This document shows positions 35,078 to 46,170 of a DNA stretch of 64,000 nucleotides, in pieces. Under the pieces are notes generated by a model that worked only from the letters and a program-made list of their open reading frames with translations, made no database searches and was not told where the DNA came from. Position 1 is the first letter of the stretch, and each line of letters starts with the position of its first letter. This DNA is from Arthrospira sp. PCC 9108 (lineage in GTDB: Bacteria > Cyanobacteriota > Cyanobacteriia > Cyanobacteriales > Microcoleaceae): assembly GCA_016745315.1 (NCBI GenBank), contig CP066886.1, forward strand, positions 3,658,501 through 3,722,500, given 5' to 3'. Made by a program: the position numbers and the translations under genes.

Positions 35078-35160
35078 TGCGGACGAAAGGACTTGAACCT
35101 TCACGTCGCGAGGACACTAGAACCTAAATCTAGCGCGTCTACCAATTCCGCCACGTCCGC
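35078..35160 (-). tRNA. trnL-UAG: tRNA-Leu(UAG), intact; integration site of element A
   Basis: Read on the minus strand: acceptor GCGGACG pairs with CGTCCGC, anticodon arm CTAGA-TTTAGGT-TCTAG gives anticodon UAG, a long variable arm follows (class II, as for leucine), and the T arm is GAAGG-TTCAAGT-CCTTT. CCA is not encoded. The T-arm half through the discriminator base is shared with 16267-16289 (direct) and 17967-17989 (inverted), so the element restored the gene on insertion. Confidence 0.95.
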
Positions 35161-35344
35161 TTATTTGCCAGAATTGATTATAACACAGATGAGCGATAAA
35201 AAAAAGGGGTTAGGGGAAATTAATTTTTGACAGGTGGCTGGGGTGGGTGGAGGAGGCGGAAACCGGTAAAAAAGGATTAAAATAGTGATGACCCCTCAGT
35301 GGCGGACAGGGGGTTTGATGGTTTGACACCCTGGATAACTGCTT

Positions 35345-38300
35345 ATGTTTAACCAACTGATGCGCCTGATGGGTCGATTTCGTCGATGGTTGACCCAAGT
35401 TTGGGATAAGTTTATCGACTGGGTGGACCCCCCGCCACCGCCGAGGTCAAACCCTCCCCGACTCCCAGACGATGAATATGAATGGTTATTTCGACAATTG
35501 CTGACTAAGGTGGGTCAGGGTTGGAAAGGAGACCAGGTGAGGCGTTGGCTGCGTCGCAATGAATACCGGGTGACGAAAAGCCGATGGGAGGAATGGTCTC
35601 CCCGGTTTCACCCTAACCCTAAAGATGCGGAAATCTCCCGGCAGTTGTTATTATTAGCGCAGTTGGATGGTGACTATATTTCCCAAATAGCGGCTAATTT
35701 GTTAGGAGAAACACGGCCAAAACCTCCCCCGGAGAAACTAATACCCCTGACTCTCTCCCGGCTGATGCTGAGTCATGGTTTAACGATGGATGCCAACGAT
35801 ATCTTAATGGGGATTTGCGCGGTGCGATATTCTCTTGGGAAAAAGCGATCGAATTTAAACCCGATTACCATGAAGCTTGGGCTAACCGAGGGGTAGCGCT
35901 GGCTAATTTAGGAGAGTATGAAAAAGCCATATCCTCCTGCGACCAAGCCATAAAATTTAAACCCGATTTCCATCAAGCTTGGTTTTTCCGAGGGGTGGCG
36001 CTGTCTTATTTAGGAGAGTATGAAAAAGCCATATCCTCCTACGACCAAGCCATAAAATTTAAACCCGATTACCATGAAGCTTGGTCTAACCGAGGGAGTG
36101 CGCTGTCTTATTTAGGAGAGTATGAAAAAGCCATATCCTCCCACGACCAAGCCATAAAATTTAAACCCGATTACCATGAAGCTTGGTCTAACCGAGGGAA
36201 TGCGCTGTCTTATTTAGGAGAGTATGAAAAAGCCATATCCTCCTACGACCAAGCCATAAAATTTAAACCCGATTACCATGAAGCTTGGTCTAACCGAGGG
36301 TTGGCGCTGTCTGATTTAGGAGAGTATGAAAAAGCCATATCCTCCCACGACCAAGCCATCAAATTTAAACCCGATTACCATGAAGCTTGGTTGGTCCGAG
36401 GGGGGGCGCTGTCTGATTTAGGAGAGTATGAAAAAGCCATATCCTCCTACGACCAAGCCATAAAATTTAAACCCGATTACCATGAAGCTTGGTATAACCG
36501 AGGGGTGGCGCTGTATGATTTAGGAGAGTATGAAAAAGCCATATCCTCCTACGACCAAGCCATAAAAATTAAACCCGATTACCATGAAGCTTGGTCTAAC
36601 CGAGGGAGGGCGCTGTATGATTTAGGAGAGTATGAAAAAGCCATATCCTCCTACGACCAAGCCATAAAAATTAAACCCGATTTACATGAAGCTTGGTTTA
36701 CCCGAGGGTTGGCGCTGTATGATTTAGGAGAGTATGAAAAAGCCATATCCTCCTACGACCAAGCCATAAAATTTAAACCCGATTTCCATCAAGCTTGGTC
36801 TAACCGAGGGAATGCGCTGTCTTATTTAGGAGAGTATGAAAAAGCCATATCCTCCTACGACCAAGCCATAAAATTTAAACCCGATTACCATGAAGCTTGG
36901 TCTAACCGAGGGAATGCGCTGTCTGATTTAGGAGAGTATGAAAAAGCCATATCCTCCCACGACCAAGCCATAAAATTTAAACCCGATTTCCATCAAGCTT
37001 GGTCTAACCGAGGGAATGCGCTGTCTTATTTAGGAGAGTATGAAAAAGCCATATCCTCCTACGACCAAGCCATAAAATTTAAACCCGATTACCATGAAGC
37101 TTGGTTTTTCCGAGGGTTGGCGCTGGCTAATTTAGGAGAGTATGAAAAAGCCATATCCTCCTACGACCAAGCCATAAAATTTAAACCCGATTACCATGCA
37201 GCTTGGTTTAACCGAGGGAATGCGCTGTCTTATTTAGGAGAGTATGAAAAAGCCATATCCTCCTACGACCAAGCCATCAAATTTAAACCCGATGACCATG
37301 AAGCTTGGTTTGTCCGAGGGAATGCGCTGTCTTATTTAGGAGAGTATGAAAAAGCCATATCCTCCTACGACCAAGCCATCAAATTTAAACCCGATGACCA
37401 TGAAGCTTGGTCTAACCGAGGGGTGGCGCTGTATGATTTAGGAGAGTATGAAAAAGCCATATCCTCCTACGACCAAGCCATAAAAATTAAACCCGATTAC
37501 CATGCAGCTTGGTATAACCGAGGGGTGGCGCTGTCTGATTTAGGAGAGTATGAAAAAGCCATATCCTCCTACGACCAAGCCATAAAATTTAAACCCGATT
37601 TACATGAAGCTTGGTCTAACCGAGGGGTGGCGCTGTCTTATTTAGGAGAGTATGAAAAAGCCATATCCTCCTACGACCAAGCCATAAAATTTAAACCCGA
37701 TTTACATGAAGCTTGGTCTAACCGAGGGGTGGCGGCTGCACAATCACGCCGTAATACTGATTTTATTGTACCTGATATCAACTCACCGAGACTCTCAGAA
37801 ATTCTGCAAAATCCGAGTTTAGAATTACGGGATTATCCAGGACGAATTGCTAGTTATCAACAGGGTTTAAAACATTGCCCCAAATCCACCCACCCCACCG
37901 CCTGGGGATTTTTACATCATGTTATCGGTCAAGGGCGTTATCAGCGAGGTCAATTCGCCACAGCTTCTCACCGCATAACTGATGAATTTGGTCAGCCGCA
38001 AACAGCCAGATACTATTATCAACAGGCTGTAGAAAGTTATCAGGAAGCCTTGACCGTTATCACCCCTGATGCTGACCGGGAGTTATATTTAACCATTGTC
38101 CTTGATTTAATTTCGGCTTTGTTGAAATTAGGAGAATACCAGTCAGCCAGACAATGGCATCAACAGGGTTTTGCCACTTTACAAACCTGGCTGAATCAAA
38201 TTTATCATCGACACCATTCCCAACCCGAGAAGGTTAGCCTATCTCCCCCTGTCAACCCAGATGATGATGAAACCCCCCAACTGGTGCCGGGGAATTTCCG

Positions 38301-39659
38301 GGAATCTCAGTCTATCCCCCAGGTGAAACGGCTGAGGGCAAAATTTACTCTATTCTATCGTTTTGCCTTTGACTTTGCCAGCCAAGACCAAAACTGGCAT
38401 CAAGCCTTGGAAACCGCAGAATTAGAAAAGAATATCCATTTAACTTGGCTGTTATCCACCGCTTCTCAACCCGTTGAGATTAGCCCCAATGTGGCACAAA
38501 TTCAAACCTTGGTTAACGGGGAAACCGCCCTGATTTATTGGTATTATGGCAATCATTCTTTGATTACCTTTATCCTCACCCGCGACGACCTGACCGCTAT
38601 CCCTTTATCTGCTGCGGCACAGGAAACACTGGAAACTTTAATCACCCATTGGAATCGGGATTATCAGAATTATAGTCTCAAGAAAACCTCAGATAGTCAG
38701 AGTTGGCAGCAACGGTTAAAAACCCATATAGACTCGATGCACACCCTGTTAAATATCCCGGAAATTACCGCTAAATTACCCCCGGAGATTAGCCACTTAA
38801 TTTTAATTCCCCATCGAGACTTGCACCGTTTCCCTTTGGAAGCCTTATTTCCCCATGATTTGATTATCACTCGTTTACCCAGCGCCGCCTTTGGTTATGG
38901 TCATTCTTCCTCGCCGCCAATGAATCCTAACTCAGGAGTTTCTGTGCTGACTGTGGCTTACCCGGACAGTATCGGCGCGAAAAATTTGCCTTTTACGGCA
39001 GCGGAAGTGACTGCTATTGAGCAAATTTTGACGGGTTATAATAGCCGCTACCAAACCATCACGGATAAACAAGCCACTGAGGAAACTGTGATATCAGCTT
39101 TAACAGAAAATCACCAGATTTTCCACTTTAGCGGTCATGGGGATTACTACCACAAAAAGCCGAGTTTGTCAAGTCTTTTGCTATCGGGTTCAGAGCGTTT
39201 AACGGGAGAAAAAATAGCGAGTTTATCCCTGACTTCTTATGGTCTGGTGTATCTAAATGCTTGCGAAACGGGTTTAACTAATATCGAAGCCATTGAGAAG
39301 GAATATGTGGGGTTAGCCAGTGCCTTTCTGCGGGGGGAGTGTCTCAGGTGGTTTCCAGTTTATGGCTGGTTAATGATGAGTCGGCGGCGGTGTTGGCGAT
39401 TAAGTTTTATCAGGAATACCTAGGGGGTGAAACGGCGGCGGTGGCTTTGCATAAGGCGAAAAATTGGTTACGGTTTGAGGCGACCTGGGGGGAAATTGCC
39501 AAGGTTTATCAATGCTGTTTATCACATCCTTCCTTGGCTGATAATAATCGGGGGATTTTATCCAAGGCTTTAGGACGCATTGAAAGACAAGAAAACTCGG
39601 AAGTTATGCCGTTTTCTGATGTTTATTATTGGTCGAGTTTGGTGATTTCGGGTTATTGA
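35345..39659 (+). CDS. TPR-CHAT protein, with two frameshifts
   Basis: Three overlapping frames form one gene: 35345 (N-terminus MFNQLMRLMGRFRRWL), 35815-39423, and the end to 39659. Joins lie near 35808 (ATGGGGATTTGCG) and in CGGGGGGAG near 39331. Eighteen near-identical 34-aa TPR units precede a CHAT domain, a caspase-like cysteine protease fold, with the dyad in FHFSGHG and YLNACETG. The TPR array probably senses a partner and the CHAT domain cuts a target, as in gasdermin-linked or craspase systems. The joins may be sequencing errors in G runs. Confidence 0.8.
35824..37733 (+). repeat. 18 full plus one partial 102-bp TPR-coding repeats
   Basis: Each unit encodes 34 residues of the AISSYDQAIKFKPDYHEAW type. 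Units differ at few positions (S/F/Y/L before NRG; S/Y/A before D/Y LGEYEK), which points to recent amplification or ongoing homogenisation. Confidence 0.95.
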
Positions 39660-39876
39660 GGGAAGGGGGAATAACGGGATAGTCGCCTAGGTAGAAACTG
39701 ACGGGAATTGTTACCCCAAACACCGGATAAATTGACGGCTCCAATTAATTATCAAATGGGTCTATACAATTCACGGCTACTGTGCTACAATAGTTGGGCA
39801 TAAACTAAGTGCTAAATCACTGTCCAAGTCCCCTGTTTCTTTAACCTGGTGTCGGACTGTCACCAATTAATTAGCT
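39660..39876. other. Intergenic region after TPR-CHAT gene
   Basis: About 217 bp. Contains ATAGTTGGGCATAAACTAAG and TGCTACAATAG, which could serve as a promoter for the gene at 39877. No RNA gene seen. Confidence 0.4.
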
Positions 39877-40275
39877 ATGACTCCTAACGATAAAGTAATT
39901 ATAACCGCGTTTATTCATGCCTTAGCCCGTTTTAACCGAAAGTTGCCAATAAATGTGTATAATCAATTGGCGATGATTTCTGATGTGGCTAATCATACGA
40001 AACAATTAGAGTCGGTGGCGATGAATTATACAGACTTAGCGATATTATATAAGCAGGAGTGCGATCGCCTTTTGTCTGAGGGAAGCGATCGTAAAAAAGG
40101 CTATCTCCCCAGCTTTGATAGTGATGATTATAACACAGAATTAAGCAATCTGGCGGAACAAATTTGTCATTCTCCCGACCCGGTAACAGCGTCAAAAAAT
40201 GCGCTCAATCCTTCTGTGGGCGGCAAAATACAAGGGTTTTTTAGCCAACTATTTAAGTCGTCTCCATCTCTGTAA
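39877..40275 (+). CDS. Unrecognised 132-aa protein
   Basis: Starts MTPNDKVIITAFIHALARFN, helical, ends GKIQGFFSQLFKSSPSL. No membrane segment or motif. It lies 9 bp before the 491-aa gene and probably shares its transcript. May act with it. Confidence 0.7.
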   Translation: MTPNDKVIITAFIHALARFNRKLPINVYNQLAMISDVANHTKQLESVAMNYTDLAILYKQECDRLLSEGSDRKKGYLPSFDSDDYNTELSNLAEQICHSPDPVTASKNALNPSVGGKIQGFFSQLFKSSPSL

Positions 40276-40284
40276 TTTAACTGA

Positions 40285-41760
40285 ATGTACCCCCTGAAAG
40301 AAATCACGCTGCAACTGTTTCTGTATGACTTACGGGAAGGGTTAGGACAAACCTCAGAAAGCATAGATTTTAATCGCTATTATTTTTGGCGACGGTTTCA
40401 TCATGACCTGGAAAAACCCTATAGTAAATTAACGGCCGAAAATCTCGACAAACTGGAAAAATACGCTACGAAAGAAAACCCAGAAATCGATATTGTTTCC
40501 TTAGATTATCAGGAGGGGGAACAGCCTTTAATGGGGATAGAATATGTTTTAGCAGCCTCTCAATTGGGGGATAGCTATAGCTTAATCATTGATGCTTATG
40601 ATAGCGAATATCAGAAAACATCTTTAAAGCAACTGAAAACATATATTCAGGAAAGAATTATTAACAGTCCCTCAAGCCTCGGTCAAACTTGGCTATTGTG
40701 GGGTCAACTGGATCGTAAATATTCCCCAGAGAAAGTTAATGAAATTGCCGAAAAGAGTTATAAAGAAATCGCCAATAATCAATTGAGTTTCCCAGCCAAT
40801 CAACTTTTGGGGGGGTATTTATTTGAAATATCTCAGTTTGTTTCGGTGAAGAATTGGGAAAATTTACTGATACTGATTGATAATGAAAAACCGGAAGACC
40901 TGCGAAATTATCCCCGGTTAAATGATGAACATAAGTCACTGCTGAAAAAGGACATTCAAAACAGTTTAGGAGAATGCCATTATTTAATTTGGCTATTACC
41001 AGCAGAGTGCGACTTAACGGCAATTCAAGAGGAAATTAAGCAAATACAGACCCATTTTCATCGTCTGTTATCCTATCGCCATAAGATTATTTGGGCCTAT
41101 AGCCAAAGTCGGATTCTGAAACGCCGATTAAAAAAGAATTATCAAACCATTCAAAAATCGGTCTTAACCATTCGCCAACAGCGGAAACAACCGGAAGATT
41201 TACAAGAGGCTTTAGAAGAAACCTTAGAAATCTTAGGAAATTATGCGATCGATTTAAGTCAACTGCATTCCCAGTTAAGGACAATTACGATTAATTTAGC
41301 CAACTATCGACAAAGGTTAAAAGAATTTGCGAAGGTAGACCCGAATTGTGAGTTAACTACGTTGGCTGAGTTTAGTAAATTGGCGGCGACCAAGTATGAA
41401 AGACAGGTAAAAACGGACTATGAGAGTTTAAGTCCGGGGATGATTTTATTAGAAAATCTGATTAAGACGATTGAGGGAATTGTGGAAATTAATCAAGCGA
41501 AAAGAGAGGATAGGCTAGAAAGAGCGATCGCTGCTGCTAGTATAGGAGTGGGTACAGCGTCGGCGGCGGCTTCATCAATCGCGAATTATTCGGAGGGTAT
41601 ATTAACGGAAATTGCCTCGTTTGTCCTGTTACGGAATAAGACGGAAGCGCCAACGATTCATCCGGTATCAACGGCGAGTTTGACGTTTGTTATTAGTTGT
41701 GTAATTGGGTTAATTTTGGGGTGGTTAACCTGGTGGCGGTTAAATTCAAGACCTGGGTAG
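40285..41760 (+). CDS. Large helical protein with C-terminal membrane segments, 491 aa
   Basis: Residues 1-200 are mixed alpha/beta (YPLKEITLQLFLYDLREGLG), 230-400 form long charged helices with coiled-coil character, and the C-terminus has a small-residue-rich segment (IAAASIGVGTASAAASSI) and a clear membrane helix (LTFVISCVIGLILGWLTWW). No family recognised. The next genes upstream encode the 132-aa protein and the TPR-CHAT protease. A membrane effector controlled by that protease is a possible reading, with no direct evidence. Confidence 0.7.
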   Translation: MYPLKEITLQLFLYDLREGLGQTSESIDFNRYYFWRRFHHDLEKPYSKLTAENLDKLEKYATKENPEIDIVSLDYQEGEQPLMGIEYVLAASQLGDSYSLIIDAYDSEYQKTSLKQLKTYIQERIINSPSSLGQTWLLWGQLDRKYSPEKVNEIAEKSYKEIANNQLSFPANQLLGGYLFEISQFVSVKNWENLLILIDNEKPEDLRNYPRLNDEHKSLLKKDIQNSLGECHYLIWLLPAECDLTAIQEEIKQIQTHFHRLLSYRHKIIWAYSQSRILKRRLKKNYQTIQKSVLTIRQQRKQPEDLQEALEETLEILGNYAIDLSQLHSQLRTITINLANYRQRLKEFAKVDPNCELTTLAEFSKLAATKYERQVKTDYESLSPGMILLENLIKTIEGIVEINQAKREDRLERAIAAASIGVGTASAAASSIANYSEGILTEIASFVLLRNKTEAPTIHPVSTASLTFVISCVIGLILGWLTWWRLNSRPG

Positions 41761-43017
41761 GTTGGGTGAAACCCAACATCACTGAGAGATGTTGTTGTTG
41801 GGTTCCCATACTCCACCCAACCTACTAAATAGGCTCGGCGCCGGAAATGCGATCGCCCTACTCACTTTCGAGGAATTCGACCTGGGTAGCTGGGTAGGTT
41901 GGGTGAAACCCAACATCACTGAGAGATGTTGTTGTTGGGTTCCCATACTCCACCCAACCTACTAAATAGGCTCGGCGCCGGAAATGCGATCGCCCTACTC
42001 ACTTTCGAGGAATTCGACCTGGGTAGGTTGGGTGAAACCCAACATCACTGAGAGATGTTGTTGTTGGGTTCCCATACTCCACCCAACCTACTAAATAGGC
42101 TCGGCGCCGGAAATGCGATCGCCCTACTCACTTTCGAGGAATTCGACCTGGGTAGGTTGGGTGAAACCCAACATCACTGAGAGATGTTGTTGTTGGGTTC
42201 CCATACTCCACCCAACCTACTAAATAGGCTCGGCGCCGGAAATGCGATCGCCCTACTCACTTTCGAGGAATTCGACCTGGGTAGGTTGGGTGAAACCCAA
42301 CATCACTGAGAGATGTTGTTGTTGGGTTCCCATACTCCACCCAACCTACTAAATAGGCTCGGCGCCGGAAATGCGATCGCCCTACTCACTTTCGAGGAAT
42401 TCGACCTGGGTAGCTGGGTAGGTTGGGTGAAACCCAACATCACTGAGAGATGTTGTTGTTGGGTTCCCATACTCCACCCAACCTACTAAATAGGCTCGGC
42501 GCCGGAAATGCGATCGCCCTACTCACTTTCGAGGAATTCGACCTGGGTAGGTTGGGTGAAACCCAACATCACTGAGAGATGTTGTTGTTGGGTTCCCATA
42601 CTCCACCCAACCTACTAAATAGGCTCGGCGCCGGAAATGCGATCGCCCTACTCACTTTCGAGGAATTCGACCTGGGTAGGTTGGGTGAAACCCAACATCA
42701 CTGAGAGATGTTGTTGTTGGGTTCCCATACTCCACCCAACCTACTAAATAGGCTCGGCGCCGGAAATGCGATCGCCCTACTCACTTTCGAGGAATTCGAC
42801 CTGGGTAGGTTGGGTGAAACCCAACATCACTGAGAGATGTTGTTGTTGGGTTCCCATACTCCACCCAACCTACTAAATAGGCTCGGCGCCGGAAATGCGA
42901 TCGCCCTACTCACTTTCGAGGAATTCGACCTGGGTAGCTGGGTAGGTTGGGTGAAACCCAACATCACTGAGAGATGTTGTTGTTGGGTTCCCATACTCCA
43001 CCCAACCTACTAAATAG
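41757..43017. repeat. Ten-copy tandem array, 129/137-bp units with higher-order period
   Basis: Units start (GTAGGTTGGGTGAAACCC) at 41757, 41894, 42023, 42152, 42281, 42418, 42547, 42676, 42805 and 42942. Spacings are 137, 129, 129, 129, 137, 129, 129, 129, 137. Each unit has an inverted pair GTAGGTTGGGTG / CCACCCAACCTAC around a shorter stem, and one HIP1 site. Units look identical apart from an 8-bp insertion. The first unit overlaps the 3' end of the 491-aa gene; the last runs straight into an IS630 half. Confidence 0.95.
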
Positions 43018-43559
43018 CAACAGCGAGAGGAGTTTATTGCTCAGATTGAACAGATGGAGCCACAAGAAGTGGTCTACCTCGATGAAGCCGGCATGAATAG
43101 TCAGGACTCGGATTACCCTTATGGTTACTTATGCTTACTGCGAGGAAGGACAACGCTTCCATGCCCTCAAATCAGGGAAGAGGCAGGGCAGGGTGAGCTA
43201 TATGGCCGCATGGTGTCATCAACAACTCTTAGCCCCCGATCGCTTTGAGGGTTGTTGTAATCGGACAGTGTTTGAGTTGTGGTTGGAGTTCATCTTAATT
43301 CCAACACTGAAGCCAGGTCAGACTCTAGTGCTAGACAATGCAACGTTTCATCAAGGGGGACGGATTCCTGAGCTAGTGGAGGCGGCTCAATGCCGTTTGC
43401 TCTATCTACCACCTTATTCGCCAGACCTCAACAAGATAGAGAAATATTGGTCGTGGTTGAAAGCCCGCATTCGCCATTGCACGTGAGCAGTTTGATTCTC
43501 TCGATGATGCCATGGATTCCGTTCTCCCAGCTGCGTCCTAACCACCTTGACTAATGCTA
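43018..43559 (+). mobile_element. IS630 fragment, 3' half only
   Basis: Begins CAACAGCGAGAGGAG at the array edge and ends with the IS630 right end CTAATGCTA followed by TA. It encodes the DDE half (YLDEAGMN, VLDNATFH, SPDLNKIEK) but is frameshifted near 43125 by an extra TTA. It overlaps the sequence of the 5' half at 14282-14742 by about 37 bp. Confidence 0.85.
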
Positions 43560-44290
43560 TAATATCAGACAATAGTGCGAGACGTTCAGGCATGAAATAG
43601 GGTTGAAATACCTGAAATAACCGCCTGGTGGGGACTTCAACCCCTTGGTTGAATATAAGGAACACACTCCTGACCATCCCCATAACTGTTTATATGTCCC
43701 AACGTTTGATATAGAAATATACCAAACAAGGCAGGGAACCCAAGGTCAAAACGAACTAAACTATACAAATTCCTTATAAGAAGACTATAAATAGATAAGT
43801 ATAACTTAGGAAGTCAGGGTAACGGCGATAGCCACCCCCAGTCTTGGGAATCATAACCCCAGGATTGAAGCGGGGAACGGAAGGCGTGAAGTAGAACCTA
43901 CTACCAGAAAGCGACCACTGCCAACCATCCATGATTAGGGAAACCGAATGTCCGGCTTGAACCATCGTCAATATTAAGTAGCGAAATAGGTTGACACGCT
44001 GCGTTCAAAAGAGCAAGGGGAAGAGTAGGAGTATTATTGCACTACCTACACAGACCTTTAAAGTACCCCGGTGGAAAAGACAAATCTAAAGATGGAATGC
44101 CCATATAAACGGAACGTTTTAAATCCTCCTGGACTCTGATTATCTGGTCGAGATATCAGTAGGGATAAGTGTAACCGCAAGTCCTAGAGGACGTGAGATG
44201 TGACCAGAAGCCAACGCCCAACTGTAATGGAAGGGATATGCTAACGGGTCACGGTTTGAATGTAAGAAATAGAGCCTAGTAGGAGTACAA

Positions 44291-46116
44291 ATGGCGATAG
44301 CGAGTTTAAAGAAAGGGTTTGGGAAACCAAAACTAATCAAGACTACGAACAACGCATGGAAGGCAATCCCATGGACTAAGGTTCAACGGAAAATTTTCAA
44401 GCTCCAAAAGAGTATATTTCAAGCGGCTAAATCGGGACAAAATGCAAAAGCTAAAAGGTTGCAACGTCTATTGGTGAAATCATACTATGCCCGGCTCTTA
44501 GCAGTGCGGCTGTAGGGGCGGGTTCCACGGTCAGCCATGCTTCCCAACAGTCAGCTTAATAAACCCGCCCCCCCAAGCGGGTCAAGGCAAGAAAACAGCC
44601 GGAGTTGATGGAGTAAGAGCAATCTCTCCAAGACAAAGGTTTGAACTGGTCAAGAACATTAAGGGAAACCTCAAAGCAAAACCACTGCGACGGGTTTGGA
44701 TTCCAAAACCTGGTAGGGATGAAAAAAGCTGGAATAGGAATACCCACAATCCAAGATAGAGCAAGGCAAGCCTTGGTTAAGTCGGCTCTCGAACCTGAAT
44801 GGGAATCGAGATTTGAAGGCACAAGCTACGGGTTCCGTCCTGGACGGTCAGCCCACGATGCAATATCCAGAATCTACCAAAGTATAAATAAAGGTGGTTA
44901 CTATGTACTGGATGCAGACATAGCAAAATGTTTTGACCGAATAAATCATGATTACCTACTGTCCAAAATTAATTGTCCCAGCAGCCTAAAAAGAGACCTG
45001 AAACAATGGCTTAAAGCAGGTGTGCTAGATAACGGTGTATTTGAGGATACTGAAACAGGGACACCTCAAGGAGGGGTAATAAGTCCACTCCTGGCTAACA
45101 TCGCACTGTTGGGCATGGTTAGGTTAATTGAAACGATGTATCCAAAAACAAAATGGGTTAAGGTTAAAGTCACCTTAATAAGATATGCCGATGATTTTGT
45201 AGTGATATCACCATCACTAGAGATTATAGAACAGTGCAAAACTGCTATCTCTGTATGGTTAAAACCTGTAGGACTAGAAATAAAACCTGAAAAAACTCGA
45301 ATATGTCACACGCTCAAACCTATTGAGTATAATGGAAAAATAGAGGAACCAGGGTTTGACTTTCTAGGATTCAATATTAGGCAATATCCAGCAGGAAAAT
45401 ACAAATCTGGGAAAACATGTGGAACAGCAAGCCGACTAATCGGCCACAAAACCCACATCAAACCCAGCAATAAAGCAGTCAAAGCCCACACAGAAGTGAT
45501 TAAAGGTGTAATAAAACAATATAGAACAGCACCTCAATCAGCCCTGATTAGCAAACTAAACCCAATCATTCGGGGATGGGCAAACTATTATTCAGCGGTA
45601 GTCTCAACAGAGACCTTCGTTAAGCTAGACTTCATAATCTGGCAAATGTTACGGGCATGGACAGTATCAAGATGCGGAAAGGCAAGTAACAAAAAGCTAA
45701 GAAATTATTTCAGACATGGAACAATTAAACTTAGCAATGGGAAAGAAAGACACGAAAATTGGATCTTCCAAACCAAAGATGGGTTACATCTATTCATGCA
45801 CAATTGGACTCCAATTGTCAGACATACCCTAATACGCCCCGAAGCAACACCATATGACGGAAACTGGACTTACTGGGCCACCAGAAAAGGACAAGCAATC
45901 GATACGCCAACAAGTATAGCTAAACTACTCAAAAAGCAAAAAGGCAAGTGTACCTGGTGTGGGCAATTCTTTACCCCATTAGATTTAATTGAAGTAGACC
46001 ACATTGTACCTAGAAGCCAAGGCGGAAAGGATGAATACAAGAATCTTCAATTACTACATCGCCATTGTCACGATGATAAAACAGCTCTTGATGAAGAGAT
46101 GATGCTGCACTCTTAA
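44291..46116 (+). pseudogene. Group II intron-encoded protein: RT, maturase and HNH endonuclease
   Basis: N-terminal RT0 part at 44291 (AWKAIPWTKVQRKIFKLQ). After an inserted palindrome and a shift near 44718 the frame continues from IPTIQDRARQALVKSALEPE with the RT core (DADIAKCFDRINH, GTPQGGVISPLLANI, catalytic YADD), the X/maturase domain (RGWANYYSAVVSTE) and an HNH nuclease (CTWCGQFF, VDHIVPRSQGG, HRHCHDDK). Broken in the N-terminal part, so it needs help from another copy to move. The C-terminal 450 residues are intact. Confidence 0.85.
44513..44573. mobile_element. Small palindromic insertion (MITE-like) in intron ORF
   Basis: GGGGCGGGTT and AACCCGCCCC bracket about 37 bp, starting right where the RT0 part loses its frame. 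It looks like one of the short foldback repeats common in cyanobacteria. Confidence 0.65.
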
Positions 46117-46136
46117 CAAGGAGACGGTCAAACTAG

Positions 46137-46170
46137 GAGCCGTATGAGGTGAAAGTCTCAAGTACGGTTC
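46137..46170 (+). ncRNA. Group II intron domain V
   Basis: 34 nt folding as the catalytic hairpin GAGCCGTATGAGG / AAGTACGGTTC with a GAAA loop. Confidence 0.88.

Larger units (their letters stand above)
34150..35100. repeat. Right terminal inverted repeat (TIR) of element A
   Basis: Inverted partner of 17967-18860. It has an additional copy of the GTCGCTGGTAAAGCAATT / AGGATTATGT unit (34430-34500) missing from the left TIR. The outer 23 bp are the 3' end of the intact tRNA-Leu(UAG). Confidence 0.88.

Noticed and set aside
41757..43017. Possible CRISPR array
   Set aside because: Spacers are identical between units; it is a plain tandem array.
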